The position numbers were made by a program, and so were the translations under genes. From positions 1 through 64,000 of the forward strand of contig JANQRL010000033.1 in assembly GCA_028284605.1 (NCBI GenBank): 64,000 nucleotides of DNA, given 5' to 3'. Shown here piece by piece: positions 53,188 through 61,690 of the stretch. Within the stretch, counting starts at the first letter, position 1; every line of letters begins with the position of its first letter. Origin of the DNA: Paracoccaceae bacterium (GTDB taxonomy: Bacteria > Pseudomonadota > Alphaproteobacteria > Rhodobacterales > Rhodobacteraceae). The notes beneath the pieces are model-generated. The model saw only the letters and a program-made list of their open reading frames with translations. It was not told where the DNA came from and did not search any database.

Positions 53188-54486
53188 TTAGTAGCGGTTC
53201 GCGATGGGCAAGTCCTCGGCCGGGAAGAGCGAGATCACCTCGACGCCGGTATCGGTGACGACGACCTCCTCCTCGATCCGGGCGGCGGAGAAGCCGTCTG
53301 TCGCCGGGCAATAGGTCTCCAGCGCGAAGACCATGCCGGTCTGGATCTCCATCGGGTGATCGAGGCTGACCGCCCGGCTGATGATCGGCCGTTCGTGCAG
53401 CGCCAGGCCGAGGCCATGGCCGAACTGGAGGCCGAACGCCGAATCCTCGTCGGGAAAGCCGAACTCCTCGGCCTTTGGCCAGACCTCGGCAACCTTGTCG
53501 GTGGTCACGCCCGGCTTGATCATCTCGATCGAGGCATCGATCCATTCCCGCGCCTTCACATAGGCGTCGCGCTGCGCCGGCGTCGCCCGGCCGATGTTGA
53601 ACGTGCGGTAATAGCAGGTCCGATAGCCCTGATAGGACTGGAGAATGTCGAAGAACGCTTGGTCCCCGGGGCGGAAGTAGCGGTCGGTGAAGTTATGCGG
53701 ATGCGGGTTGCAGCGCTCGCCCGAGATCGCGTTGATCGCCTCCACGTCGTCGGAGCCCATCTCGTAGAGCATCTTGTTTGAGAGCGCGACGATATCGTTC
53801 TCGCGCACCCCGGGTTTCAGCTCTTCGTAGATCATGTGATAGACGCCATCGACCATGCTGGCGGCCTGGGTCAGGAGCTGGATCTCGTCCCAGTTCTTGA
53901 TCTCCCGGGCGGCGAGCATGATCTGCTGGCCATCGACGATGTTGAGCCCCTCTGCCTTCAGCGCGTGGAACATCGCGGTCTCGGCATAATCGACGCCCAC
54001 CGGCATATCGGCCATGCCCGCATCGCGGATCAGCCCGGCGATTTCCTTGGCGTATTTCTGCATCAGCCCGAATTCCGGCGGGATCGTGCCGCGCATCCCG
54101 ACCACGCCGGCGCGGCAATGGTCGGGCTCCAGCCAGTCGGCGAATTTTTTGTGGTGTATCGCGGCCGAGCCGAAATCCCACACATAGGGCGAATCGTCTC
54201 CCGTGAGCAGGCAGAAGCGGCACATCTTGTCGCGCTCCCACTCGCCGATCTTGGTCGCCGAGACGTAGCGGATGTTGTTGACGTCGAAGAGCAAAAGCGT
54301 ACCGGCCTGGCTCGCCTTCAGCGCCTCGCGGGTCCGGCTCAGGCGGTAGCGGCGGAGCCGGTCGTGGTCGATCCGGCGCTCGAAATCGACGGAGGTATGG
54401 CCCCAGGCCGGCAGCCGCCCCTCCCAGCGCCATTGCGGGTCGAGATCGGCGGGCTGAAGCACATTCGGTCTAAGCGCTCGGTTCAT
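53188..54486 (-). CDS. M24-family (creatinase/Xaa-Pro peptidase/DddP-like) protein
   Basis: A 432-residue pita-bread-fold protein. The N-terminal domain includes LLLFDVNNIRYVSA; the catalytic half has FFDILQSYQGYRTCYYRTF, FGHGLGLALHE, GMVFALETYC and RIEEEVVVTDTG. The family's metal set is Asp, Asp, His, Glu, Glu; here the second Asp (usual GYxxDxxRT) is Cys, as in non-metal creatinases that also lack it. CNPHPHNF may supply the creatinase-type catalytic His. A C-N hydrolase rather than a peptidase is plausible. Start ATG 54486 follows GGAGGAA. Confidence 0.82.
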   Translation of the reverse strand: MNRALRPNVLQPADLDPQWRWEGRLPAWGHTSVDFERRIDHDRLRRYRLSRTREALKASQAGTLLLFDVNNIRYVSATKIGEWERDKMCRFCLLTGDDSPYVWDFGSAAIHHKKFADWLEPDHCRAGVVGMRGTIPPEFGLMQKYAKEIAGLIRDAGMADMPVGVDYAETAMFHALKAEGLNIVDGQQIMLAAREIKNWDEIQLLTQAASMVDGVYHMIYEELKPGVRENDIVALSNKMLYEMGSDDVEAINAISGERCNPHPHNFTDRYFRPGDQAFFDILQSYQGYRTCYYRTFNIGRATPAQRDAYVKAREWIDASIEMIKPGVTTDKVAEVWPKAEEFGFPDEDSAFGLQFGHGLGLALHERPIISRAVSLDHPMEIQTGMVFALETYCPATDGFSAARIEEEVVVTDTGVEVISLFPAEDLPIANRY

Positions 54487-54563
54487 GATTTCCTCCGGTG
54501 AAGGGGTGCCGGCCGGGCCGGACTGTGTGTCGGTAGGGTGGCGATATGGGCGCGGGCCGGCAT

Positions 54564-55346
54564 CTAGACGGCCTCCGCCCGCTGCCGCGCGGTCTCGGCG
54601 AGATGCGGATACTTCTCGGTCAGGAGCGCGCCGTGGTAGTAGGTCGGCCGGAACGCCGGGGTCCGGCGGATGCGATCCAGCCAGGGCTGGATATGCGGCA
54701 GGTCCTCCCAAAGGCGACCGAGGCCGATATCGTCCATCCGCACCAGGATCGGCATCGCCGCGATATCGGCGAGCGTCAGAGCGGCGCCCATCAGACAGGG
54801 GCCGCCGCTCTCACCGATCCAGCGCTCCATCCGCTCGGCGCCGCGGCGCAGCCGGGCCAGCGCCTCATCCATTTCCGCCTGTGGGAATCCGGTCCGCCCC
54901 ATGCGCAGCAGAAACTCGCGCCGCAGCGGCTTCGCGTCGCAGAGCGCCAGGAACTCCGCCTCCGGCATCGACCGGAAATGCGGCACGAAGGCGAGGTTGT
55001 AGGACGGGATGCGGATCGCCGCGCCGGGCACCTCGTCGATGAAACGCAGCATGGCGCGCATATGGGCGACCTCGGCCGGCGCTTCGGGGCGCATCGGCGC
55101 GCGGTCCGGAAAGACGTCTTCGAGGTATTCCAGGATCACCGCGCTGTCGATCACCGGGGTGCCGTCATGGACCAGGGCCGGCACGACGCCATTGGGATTG
55201 ATCGCGAGGTAGTCGGGCTTGAGCTGGTCGCCGGAAAACAGGTCGAGCTTGCGCTCCTCGAAGGGCAGCGCCTTGGCATGGAGCGCATAGCGCACCCGCT
55301 GCGAACAGGTGGATTGCGGCGCGTTATAGAGCGTCAGGTCGTCCAT
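54564..55346 (-). CDS. Glutathione S-transferase family protein
   Basis: A 260-residue two-domain GST. The thioredoxin-like N-terminal domain begins LTLYNAPQSTCSQRVRYALH with a Ser/Cys active site, followed by NPNGVVPALVHDG and the GSH-contact DSAVILEYLED. The C-terminal helical domain ends the protein. ATG 55346 is favoured over one ten codons upstream. It lies between the beta-hydroxyacid dehydrogenase and M24 genes in the LacI-controlled operon. Isomerase, thiolysis or dehalogenase roles are all possible. Confidence 0.88.
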   Translation of the reverse strand: MDDLTLYNAPQSTCSQRVRYALHAKALPFEERKLDLFSGDQLKPDYLAINPNGVVPALVHDGTPVIDSAVILEYLEDVFPDRAPMRPEAPAEVAHMRAMLRFIDEVPGAAIRIPSYNLAFVPHFRSMPEAEFLALCDAKPLRREFLLRMGRTGFPQAEMDEALARLRRGAERMERWIGESGGPCLMGAALTLADIAAMPILVRMDDIGLGRLWEDLPHIQPWLDRIRRTPAFRPTYYHGALLTEKYPHLAETARQRAEAV

Positions 55347-55435
55347 CTCGATCCCGGTTCCGGGCCCCTCCCCCATGCAGGGCTCCCCGCCCCGCGGCGC
55401 CGGGGACGCGGACGCCCCCGGCCGGCTACCGACCG

Positions 55436-56401
55436 CTACTCGGCGGCCTGCGGCAATTCGAGCCCCGTCGGATAGGGGCTTTCTTCGCTGACCAGTTCGA
55501 TCCCCGCGGCCAGCGCCACGGTCTCGATCAGGGCGGCGAAATCCTCTTGCAGATAGGCGTCCGGATCGGCCTTCAGCGTCGCCGCCCCGAAATGCGATTG
55601 CAGCGCCTCGCGGGTCGCCGCGGTCACCGGCATCGGCACGTCGAGATCGCGCGCCGAGGCCAGGCCGAGGTCGAGATCCTTGCGCAGGAGCGCCGGCGTG
55701 AAGGTGGTGGTCCAGTCGAGATTGACGAGCGCGTTGGTCTTGTAGCGGGTGAAGACCGAGCCCATTACCGAATTGTTGATGAAATCGAGGAAGGCATGGC
55801 GCGACACGCCGGCCTTTTGCGCCAGCACGGTGATCTCGGCGAGGTTCTGGGTGACGACGCCGAGGAAGACGTTGTGCGCGATCTTGCAGAACCGCGCCAA
55901 TTCGCCCTCGCCGACATAGCTCACCCCATTGCCGGCGACCGTCGCGACGATATCGACCACCTGGTCATAGGCCGCGCGGGGCCCCGAGCAGACCGAAGAG
56001 AGCTTGCCGGCCTTGACGCATTTGCCGTTGCCGGAGACCGGGGCGCAGACGAACTCGGCGCCCCTCTCCTGCAACCGCGTACGCAGATCGGCGGAATGAT
56101 CGACACCGATCGACGAGAAGTCGAGGAAGATGCCCGGGACACCGCCGCCGGAGAGCACGCCGCCGGCGCCGAAATAGAGCTGTTCGACATCCTTGCCGGT
56201 CGACACCATGGTGGCGAGCACATCGACCCCGGCGAGATCGGCCGGGCTGTCGACCAGGGTCGCGCCGGCCTCGGCGAGAGGCTCCGCCTTGGCCCGGGTC
56301 CGGTTCCAAACCTTGACGTCGTAGCCCGCATTCACCAGCCGCTCCGCCATGGGATAGCCCATCCGGCCCATCCCGATCCATCCGATCGTCGATTTCGACA
56401 T
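55436..56401 (-). CDS. NAD(P)-dependent beta-hydroxyacid dehydrogenase
   Basis: A 321-residue 3-hydroxyisobutyrate/tartronate-semialdehyde-reductase family enzyme. The Rossmann motif IGWIGMGRMGYPMAERLVNAG is at the start, PVSGNGKCVKAGKLS near residue 122 is the substrate loop, and the catalytic Lys lies in ARFCKIAHNVFLG. It is the first gene of the minus-strand ten-gene operon, with a LacI operator just downstream of its promoter. It probably oxidises or reduces a 3-hydroxy-acid intermediate. Confidence 0.9.
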   Translation of the reverse strand: MSKSTIGWIGMGRMGYPMAERLVNAGYDVKVWNRTRAKAEPLAEAGATLVDSPADLAGVDVLATMVSTGKDVEQLYFGAGGVLSGGGVPGIFLDFSSIGVDHSADLRTRLQERGAEFVCAPVSGNGKCVKAGKLSSVCSGPRAAYDQVVDIVATVAGNGVSYVGEGELARFCKIAHNVFLGVVTQNLAEITVLAQKAGVSRHAFLDFINNSVMGSVFTRYKTNALVNLDWTTTFTPALLRKDLDLGLASARDLDVPMPVTAATREALQSHFGAATLKADPDAYLQEDFAALIETVALAAGIELVSEESPYPTGLELPQAAE

Positions 56402-56501
56402 GTCTTCTCCCCGCCAATCTCTGGTTTCGTGATCCGGCGCCGCACTCAACTTTTCCGCGACGCGTCCGGAGCGCCCCTCCCGGCGCCGGTTCCAGCTTAC
56501 G

Positions 56502-56545
56502 CAATCGATTGCACACACCTAGACCTGCACCCGACCGATGTCAAC
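56502..56545 (-). promoter_or_regulatory. Promoter and operator O1 of the ten-gene operon
   Basis: On the minus strand TTGACA (56545-56540), 17 bp, TAGGTG (56522-56517) makes a promoter. The perfect palindrome GCAATCGATTGC (56502-56513), with the central CG of LacI-family operators, lies immediately downstream at the expected transcription start, which is a repressing position. Confidence 0.65.
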
Positions 56546-56554
56546 AATTACTCC

Positions 56555-56590
56555 GCAACCGATTGCGCAAAACACGGTAAGCGCTATAGT
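56555..56590 (+). promoter_or_regulatory. Promoter and operator O2 of the lacI-type gene
   Basis: CGCAACCGATTGCG (56555-56568) is a one-mismatch copy of O1, 54 bp away centre to centre. It overlaps a possible -35 ahead of TATAGT (56585-56590), suggesting autoregulation and possible looping with O1. Confidence 0.6.
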
Positions 56591-56616
56591 GAAGCCCGAG
56601 TTACAACGGGCAGTTC

Positions 56617-57690
56617 ATGGCAAAGAAGAACGTTACCCTTAAGGACATCTCGCGGGCGACGGGCGTGCATGTCTCCACGGTGTCCCGCGCGCTGACCCCG
56701 AACGAGCGCTCCTCGCTGTCCGACGAAGTCGTCAAACGGATTCGCGAAACCGCCAAGGAGATGGGCTACCGGCCGAACCGGCTCGCCTCGAGCCTGCGCA
56801 CCCGCAAGACGATGACCGTGGGCGTGATGATCCCCGACATCACCAATAGCGTCTTCCCGCCGATCGTGCGCGGCATGGAAAGCGCGCTGGAACCGGCCGG
56901 CTATGCCTCGATCCAGGTCAATACCGACAGCGACGCCGACCGCGAGGCGCGGCTCTACGACGTCCTCCGCGAACGTGGCGTCGACGGCATCATCAACGCC
57001 GCGGTGCATCGCACCGACCCGGCGGTGGAGCGGATCGCCGAGGACATCCCCGTCGTCACCGTCAACCGGAAGGTGGAGGGGTCGACGATCCCCGCCGTGA
57101 TCAGCGACGATGCCGGCGGCGTCACCTCCCTCGTCGACTACCTGTCCGAACGCGGCCACAAACATATCGGCCATATCGCCGGCCCCGACACGATCTCCAC
57201 CGGCGTCGTGCGCCGCACCGCCTTCGAGGAGGCGATGCGCCGGCGCGGCATCTCCAATCCGGCCGAGCTGATCTCCACCGCCACCTATTTCGTCGAGGAG
57301 GAGGGCGCGCGCTGCGCCGACGACCTGCTCGACCGGAACGGCGGCATCACCGCCCTGCTCTGCGCCAATGACCGGCTCGCCATCGGCGCGCTCGGCGCGC
57401 TCTCGCGGCGCGGCCTCGCCTGCCCCGAGGACATTTCGATCACCGGGTTCAACAACGTCCCGTTCCTCGACCTGATCCCGCCGGGGCTGACCACCGTGCA
57501 GATCCTTCAATTCGATGTCGGCCGGACCGCCGCCGAGATCCTGCTGAAGATGATGGGCGCGCCGGACACCGGGGTGCCGGCGACGACGATCCTGCCGGTC
57601 AGCATCGACGAACGCGGCAGCGTCGCGCCGCGCCACGCCCAGGACCGCCGGCGCAAGCGGCCGCTCCGGGTCGCGCGACGTGCCGGCTGA
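56617..57690 (+). CDS. LacI-family transcriptional regulator
   Basis: A 357-residue LacI/GalR regulator. The headpiece reads VTLKDISRATGVHVSTVSRAL, with YRPNRLASSLRT as hinge, followed by the periplasmic-binding-like domain (GVMIPDITNSVFPPIVRGME). It is divergent from the ten-gene operon and separated by two GCAAnCGnTTGC operators; the same site occurs at 59630. It is therefore the likely local repressor of three transcription units. It overlaps the amidohydrolase gene by 11 bp. Confidence 0.93.
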   Translation: MAKKNVTLKDISRATGVHVSTVSRALTPNERSSLSDEVVKRIRETAKEMGYRPNRLASSLRTRKTMTVGVMIPDITNSVFPPIVRGMESALEPAGYASIQVNTDSDADREARLYDVLRERGVDGIINAAVHRTDPAVERIAEDIPVVTVNRKVEGSTIPAVISDDAGGVTSLVDYLSERGHKHIGHIAGPDTISTGVVRRTAFEEAMRRRGISNPAELISTATYFVEEEGARCADDLLDRNGGITALLCANDRLAIGALGALSRRGLACPEDISITGFNNVPFLDLIPPGLTTVQILQFDVGRTAAEILLKMMGAPDTGVPATTILPVSIDERGSVAPRHAQDRRRKRPLRVARRAG

Positions 57691-58645
57691 CCCGGACAGC
57701 CCGGCCGTCATCGCGGTCGAGGAGCACTTCATGCATCCCGCCCTGGTGGATCATTTCGGCGCGGCGGCGGAGGGCCCGGCCCGGATCACCGACCGGCTCT
57801 TCGACTATACCGGGCTGCGGCTTCAGGACATGGATGCCGCCGGGATCGACATCGCGGTCCTGTCGCACCAGTCCCCCGGGAGCCAGCGCCTCGCCCCGGA
57901 CATCGCCAGTGCCGCCTGCCGCGCCGTCAACGACGCGCTCGCCGCGATCGTCGCCGAGGCGCCGGACCGGTTCGCGGGCTTCGCGATGATCCCGACCGAG
58001 GCGCCCGGGGCGGCGGCGGATGAACTGACCCGCGCGGTCGAGGAACTGGGCCTCAAGGGCGCGATGATCCACGGGCTGAGCCGCGGCAACTTCGTCGATC
58101 TTGCCGCCTACCGGCCGATCTTCGCCCGCGCCGAAGCACTGGGCGTGCCGATCTACCTGCACCCCGCCCTGCCCGACCGGACGGTGACGGACCGCTATTA
58201 CGCCCCCTATACCGACACCCATCCGATGCTGGCCCGCGCCGCCTGGGGCTTCGGCGTCGAGGCCGGCACCCAGGCGGTGCGCCTGATCCTCTCCGGTGTC
58301 TTCAAGGAGCATCCGGAGCTGAAGATCCTGCTCGGCCATATGGGCGAGGCGATCCCGTTCTGGCTCGACCGGATCGACGCCTCCCTCGCCCGGCCCGGCA
58401 ATGCGCCGACCGATTTCGCCGCCACGTTCCGGCGGAATTTCTGGCTGACCACCAGCGGGTTCTTCTCCGACCGGGCGCTCGCCTGCACGATCGACGCCGT
58501 GGGGGTCGAGCGGGTCCTCTTCGCCGTCGACTGGCCCTATGCCGACAACCGGGAGGCGGTGGAATGGCTGCGCGCCGCGCCGGTCAGCGAGACCGAGAGG
58601 CGCGCGATCTTCGCCGGGAACGCGCGGAGCCTGCTGGGGCTCTGA
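57680..58645 (+). CDS. Amidohydrolase family 2 protein (ACMSD/gamma-resorcylate-decarboxylase-like)
   Basis: A 321-residue metal-dependent TIM-barrel protein. VEEHFMHPAL near the start gives the ExH metal motif, YLHPALPD near residue 158 and LLGHMGEAIPF near residue 218 supply further His ligands, and FAVDWPYADN the Asp. Decarboxylases such as ACMSD and 5-carboxyvanillate decarboxylase share this pattern. A GTG start at 57680 is needed to keep the EEH motif. It is coupled to the LacI gene and converges on the hydrolase at 58652. Confidence 0.85.
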   Translation: MPADPDSPAVIAVEEHFMHPALVDHFGAAAEGPARITDRLFDYTGLRLQDMDAAGIDIAVLSHQSPGSQRLAPDIASAACRAVNDALAAIVAEAPDRFAGFAMIPTEAPGAAADELTRAVEELGLKGAMIHGLSRGNFVDLAAYRPIFARAEALGVPIYLHPALPDRTVTDRYYAPYTDTHPMLARAAWGFGVEAGTQAVRLILSGVFKEHPELKILLGHMGEAIPFWLDRIDASLARPGNAPTDFAATFRRNFWLTTSGFFSDRALACTIDAVGVERVLFAVDWPYADNREAVEWLRAAPVSETERRAIFAGNARSLLGL

Positions 58646-58651
58646 GCGGCC

Positions 58652-59551
58652 CTATCCCATCCGCCGGGCCAGCCAGCCGACCACATGGTCGATGGCCTCG
58701 ACCTGCACCGGGTTCAGCTCATAGGCCCCATCCGCCCCGCGCACCGGGAAGACATAGCCGTGAAAATCGTGGTCGTAGCTGACCCAGTCGACATCCTTGC
58801 CGGCCTCGGCGAGCAACTCGTAGGTGGTGCGGAAGATCCCCTGGAGGTGATCCTCGTCGCGCCCCATCACCAGGATCGGCGTCTCGATCCCGGCGATCCG
58901 CGCATCGGCGACGGCGCGGTCGATCCGCCGGCGTACCTTGTCGGTCTCGGCCATCTGCATCTCTTCGATATTGAGCATCCCGCTTTCGGCGACGAAGGCG
59001 GTGTCGTCCGGCGTGAGCGCCAGGAATTCATGGGCCGCCGGCTCGCTCGCCACGGCGGCGGCGAAGCCGTGCCATTCGGCGGCGATCTTCAGCGCCATCT
59101 CGCCGCCATGGCTCATGCCGATCATCGCGATGCGGTCGCCATCGACCCAATCCAGGGTCTTGAGATGCTCGGCGATGGCGATCTCGTCCTCGTATTCGAG
59201 GAGCCCGCGATTGAACATCTCGCGGCCCTGGCGGATGTCGCGAATGAGCGCGCCGCCCTCATTGTAGCCCAGTTCGATCTCGGTCCGGTAGCGCAGCCAG
59301 GCGGAGGCCATCCCGGCCTCGGCGAGGCGGTCCATGATATAGGCCCGGTCGCGCATCGCCGCGCGCACCCAGCCCATCGCCTCGCCGCCATTGCCCGCGG
59401 CCAGAAGAACCATCGGATGCGGCCCGGGTCCCTCCGGTCTGCGCACGCCGACCGGGGCATAGAGCCCGTCCCAGGTTTCGACATAGATCAGGCGAACCTC
59501 TGTCCCGTTCACCTCTTCGATCAACTCGACCTGTTCCGGATCGATGCTCAT
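58652..59551 (-). CDS. Alpha/beta hydrolase (dienelactone-hydrolase/S9-like)
   Basis: A 299-residue alpha/beta hydrolase with nucleophile motif GMSHGGEMAL near residue 145, LVMGRDEDHLQG with the likely acid and DHDFHGYVFPV with the His. LLAAGNGGEAMG forms the oxyanion region. It diverges from another hydrolase gene with a LacI-type operator between them. Substrate unknown; an ester, amide or C-C bond cleavage in the LacI-controlled pathway is expected. Confidence 0.82.
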   Translation of the reverse strand: MSIDPEQVELIEEVNGTEVRLIYVETWDGLYAPVGVRRPEGPGPHPMVLLAAGNGGEAMGWVRAAMRDRAYIMDRLAEAGMASAWLRYRTEIELGYNEGGALIRDIRQGREMFNRGLLEYEDEIAIAEHLKTLDWVDGDRIAMIGMSHGGEMALKIAAEWHGFAAAVASEPAAHEFLALTPDDTAFVAESGMLNIEEMQMAETDKVRRRIDRAVADARIAGIETPILVMGRDEDHLQGIFRTTYELLAEAGKDVDWVSYDHDFHGYVFPVRGADGAYELNPVQVEAIDHVVGWLARRMG

Positions 59552-59629
59552 ATGGACGTCCTCCCTGACATCCCGCCCAAGGGCGGCGCTTCCAGACCCG
59601 ACCGACCCGTCGACCCTGGCACGATTTGT

Positions 59630-59641
59630 GCAATCGTTTGC
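59630..59641. promoter_or_regulatory. LacI-type operator O3 between divergent hydrolase genes
   Basis: GCAATCGTTTGC matches GCAAnCGnTTGC, the consensus of O1 and O2. It lies in the 157-bp region between the minus-strand gene ending at 59551 and the plus-strand gene at 59709. Confidence 0.6.
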
Positions 59642-59708
59642 CTAACTCCTAAACTGACGCTATCGTCTCGTCCATAGGCGCGTTGACGCGGCGGCGGGGG
59701 AGACCGGA

Positions 59709-60848
59709 GTGACCAGCATCGACAAGGACCTCAGACAGCTCCCCGGCGAAGACCCGTTCGTGGTGGCGAAGGGCGGGTTCTACCGCCGCTGGCTCTCGAT
59801 GATCGCGGATCTCGACGAGCTGACTTCCATCGTCGCCTCTCTGGAGGCCACGACAGAGGACAAATGGGTCCCGGTCTGGCGCGCCGCCGGGCGCCGGCAT
59901 GAGGAGGCGGGCGACGCCCTGACGGCCGCCGGAGACCACCAAGCGGCACGCAGCGCCTATCTCCAGGCCAAGACCTACTATGCCATCGGCCGATTTCCGG
60001 GCGAGATCACGGCGGTCAAGGCCGCAATCAGTGCCGATTGCGCCCGCGCCTACCGCAAAGCTTGCGCCCATCTCGACCCGCCGATGGAGGTCATTGACAT
60101 CACCTGCGAGGGCAAGAGCTTCCGCGCCCATTTCCGTGCGCCGAGGACGGACACCCCGGTCCCGGCAGTGCTCGTCATGTGCGGCTCCGACGTCTTCAAG
60201 GAGGACCGGGGCTGGGCCGCTGACCGCGCCCTTGAGGCCGGGCTCGCCTCGCTGGTCATGGACGCCCCCGGCACCGGCGAGAACCCGTTCCCCTGGGAAC
60301 CGGAAAGCGTCAAGGCCTGGATCGCCGCCATCGACGCGCTGGCGGCGCGGCGCGAGGTCGATGCCGCCCGGATCGGCGCCTACGGGATCAGCCGCGGCGG
60401 CTATTCCGTGATGCAGCTCGCCGGTACCGTGCCGGAGCGGCTGAAGGCGGTGGTCGCCATCGCCGGGCACCCGTTCGGCTACCGGATGAGCGACGCCGAG
60501 CTGGACGAGTTCATCGCCGCCCGCAACCGCCGCGCCGCATTCCGCTTCGGCGCTCCGGACGGCCCGCCCTCGTTCCCGGACTGGTCCGCCGAGAAAGAAC
60601 AGGAGATTTTCGACGGCTGGTCGCTCACCGCCCTCGGCCTCGAAGAGCGCATCGACATGCCGGTCCTGATGATCAACGGCTCCCGCGACCACCTCGCCCC
60701 GATCGGCAACATCTACCGGATGCTCGAAAGCGGGCCGGTGGGCACCCGCTGCGCCAAAGTCTACCAGGGCTCCGGCCATTGCGCCTTCGACCATCACGAC
60801 GAATGGGCGCCCGCCTCCTTCGCCTGGCTCGCCGACAGACTGGCATGA
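59709..60848 (+). CDS. Alpha/beta hydrolase with helical N-terminal domain (DHPON-hydrolase/FrsA-like)
   Basis: A 379-residue protein. A helical cap of about 120 residues (AGRRHEEAGDALTAAGDHQAARSAYLQA) precedes an alpha/beta hydrolase with GISRGGYSVMQ as nucleophile elbow, INGSRDHLAP with the acid and GSGHCAFDHH with the His. This layout is that of 2,6-dihydroxypseudooxynicotine hydrolase, which cleaves a C-C bond, and of FrsA-like esterases. It starts with GTG and lies downstream of operator O3. Confidence 0.83.
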   Translation: MTSIDKDLRQLPGEDPFVVAKGGFYRRWLSMIADLDELTSIVASLEATTEDKWVPVWRAAGRRHEEAGDALTAAGDHQAARSAYLQAKTYYAIGRFPGEITAVKAAISADCARAYRKACAHLDPPMEVIDITCEGKSFRAHFRAPRTDTPVPAVLVMCGSDVFKEDRGWAADRALEAGLASLVMDAPGTGENPFPWEPESVKAWIAAIDALAARREVDAARIGAYGISRGGYSVMQLAGTVPERLKAVVAIAGHPFGYRMSDAELDEFIAARNRRAAFRFGAPDGPPSFPDWSAEKEQEIFDGWSLTALGLEERIDMPVLMINGSRDHLAPIGNIYRMLESGPVGTRCAKVYQGSGHCAFDHHDEWAPASFAWLADRLA

Positions 60849-60903
60849 GGGCGCGGCGCGATGATCGGCGATATTCCGGCTCAAACCGCCCCGCGGGGGA
60901 CCG

Positions 60904-61668
60904 ATGATCGGTCTCGACGGGCTGATCGCGGAATTCGGCACCGCCACGCTCCTGACCATGGCCGCCGCCGCGCTCGTCACCTCGTCGATCCAGGGTGCCA
61001 CGGGCTTTGCCGGCGGGCTTCTGATGACCGCCATCGTGGCGCTGCTGATCGGCGTGAAGGCGTCGGTCCCGGTGATGAGCGTGGCCCTGGTGCTGAGCCA
61101 CGGCACCCGCGCCCTGATGCTGATCGGGTCCTTCGACTTTCGCGCCTATGCCGCGGTGATGCTGGCCGCGACGCCGTTCATCGTGCTGACCGGCTTCATC
61201 TATGCCGCGCTGCCGGTGAACGTCCTGGCCGCGGCGCTGGCGCTGATCATCTTCACCGCGATCCCGCTGCGGCACTGGGCGCAATCGCGCCAGATCAAGG
61301 CCGGTCCGCTCGCGCTGGCGGGGGCCGGCGCGACTTACGGCTTCTTCGCCGGTGCCTCGATCGGGGCGGCGGCGATCCTGAGCCCGTTCCTGCTCGGCTA
61401 CGGCCTGGTGAAGGAGGCGTTCGTCGCCACCATCGCCGGCATCGCGCTCTCGACCAATCTGGTGCGCATCGCGGCCTTCAGCGGCGCCGACCTGATGACC
61501 TCGGACTACCTCTTTCTCGGACTCCTCGTCGGCATCGTCATGATCCCGGGCAACTATATCGGCCGCACCATCCTGCGCCGCCTGACCACGGCACGGCACA
61601 GCCAGCTCGTCGACGCCATGGCGATCATCGGCGCGCTCAACTTCGTCTATCTCGCCTTCACAAGCTGA
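60904..61668 (+). CDS. TauE/SafE-family permease (1)
   Basis: A 254-residue membrane protein with about eight hydrophobic segments and the family loop SSIQGATGFAGGLLMTAI near residue 27, repeated in the second half (GATYGFFAGASIGAAAILSPF). The family exports sulfite, sulfonates or small organic acids. It follows the DHPON-like hydrolase on the same strand. Another TauE/SafE gene lies at 62903, with an OsmC gene between. Confidence 0.85.
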   Translation: MIGLDGLIAEFGTATLLTMAAAALVTSSIQGATGFAGGLLMTAIVALLIGVKASVPVMSVALVLSHGTRALMLIGSFDFRAYAAVMLAATPFIVLTGFIYAALPVNVLAAALALIIFTAIPLRHWAQSRQIKAGPLALAGAGATYGFFAGASIGAAAILSPFLLGYGLVKEAFVATIAGIALSTNLVRIAAFSGADLMTSDYLFLGLLVGIVMIPGNYIGRTILRRLTTARHSQLVDAMAIIGALNFVYLAFTS

Positions 61669-61690
61669 CGGCCCATCCCAGGAGCACATC

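Noticed and set aside
53188-54486. DMSP lyase DddP
   Set aside because: Same superfamily and a similar N-terminal segment, but the Asp ligand pattern of DddP (two Asp close together plus another) is not present, and no other DMSP gene is nearby.
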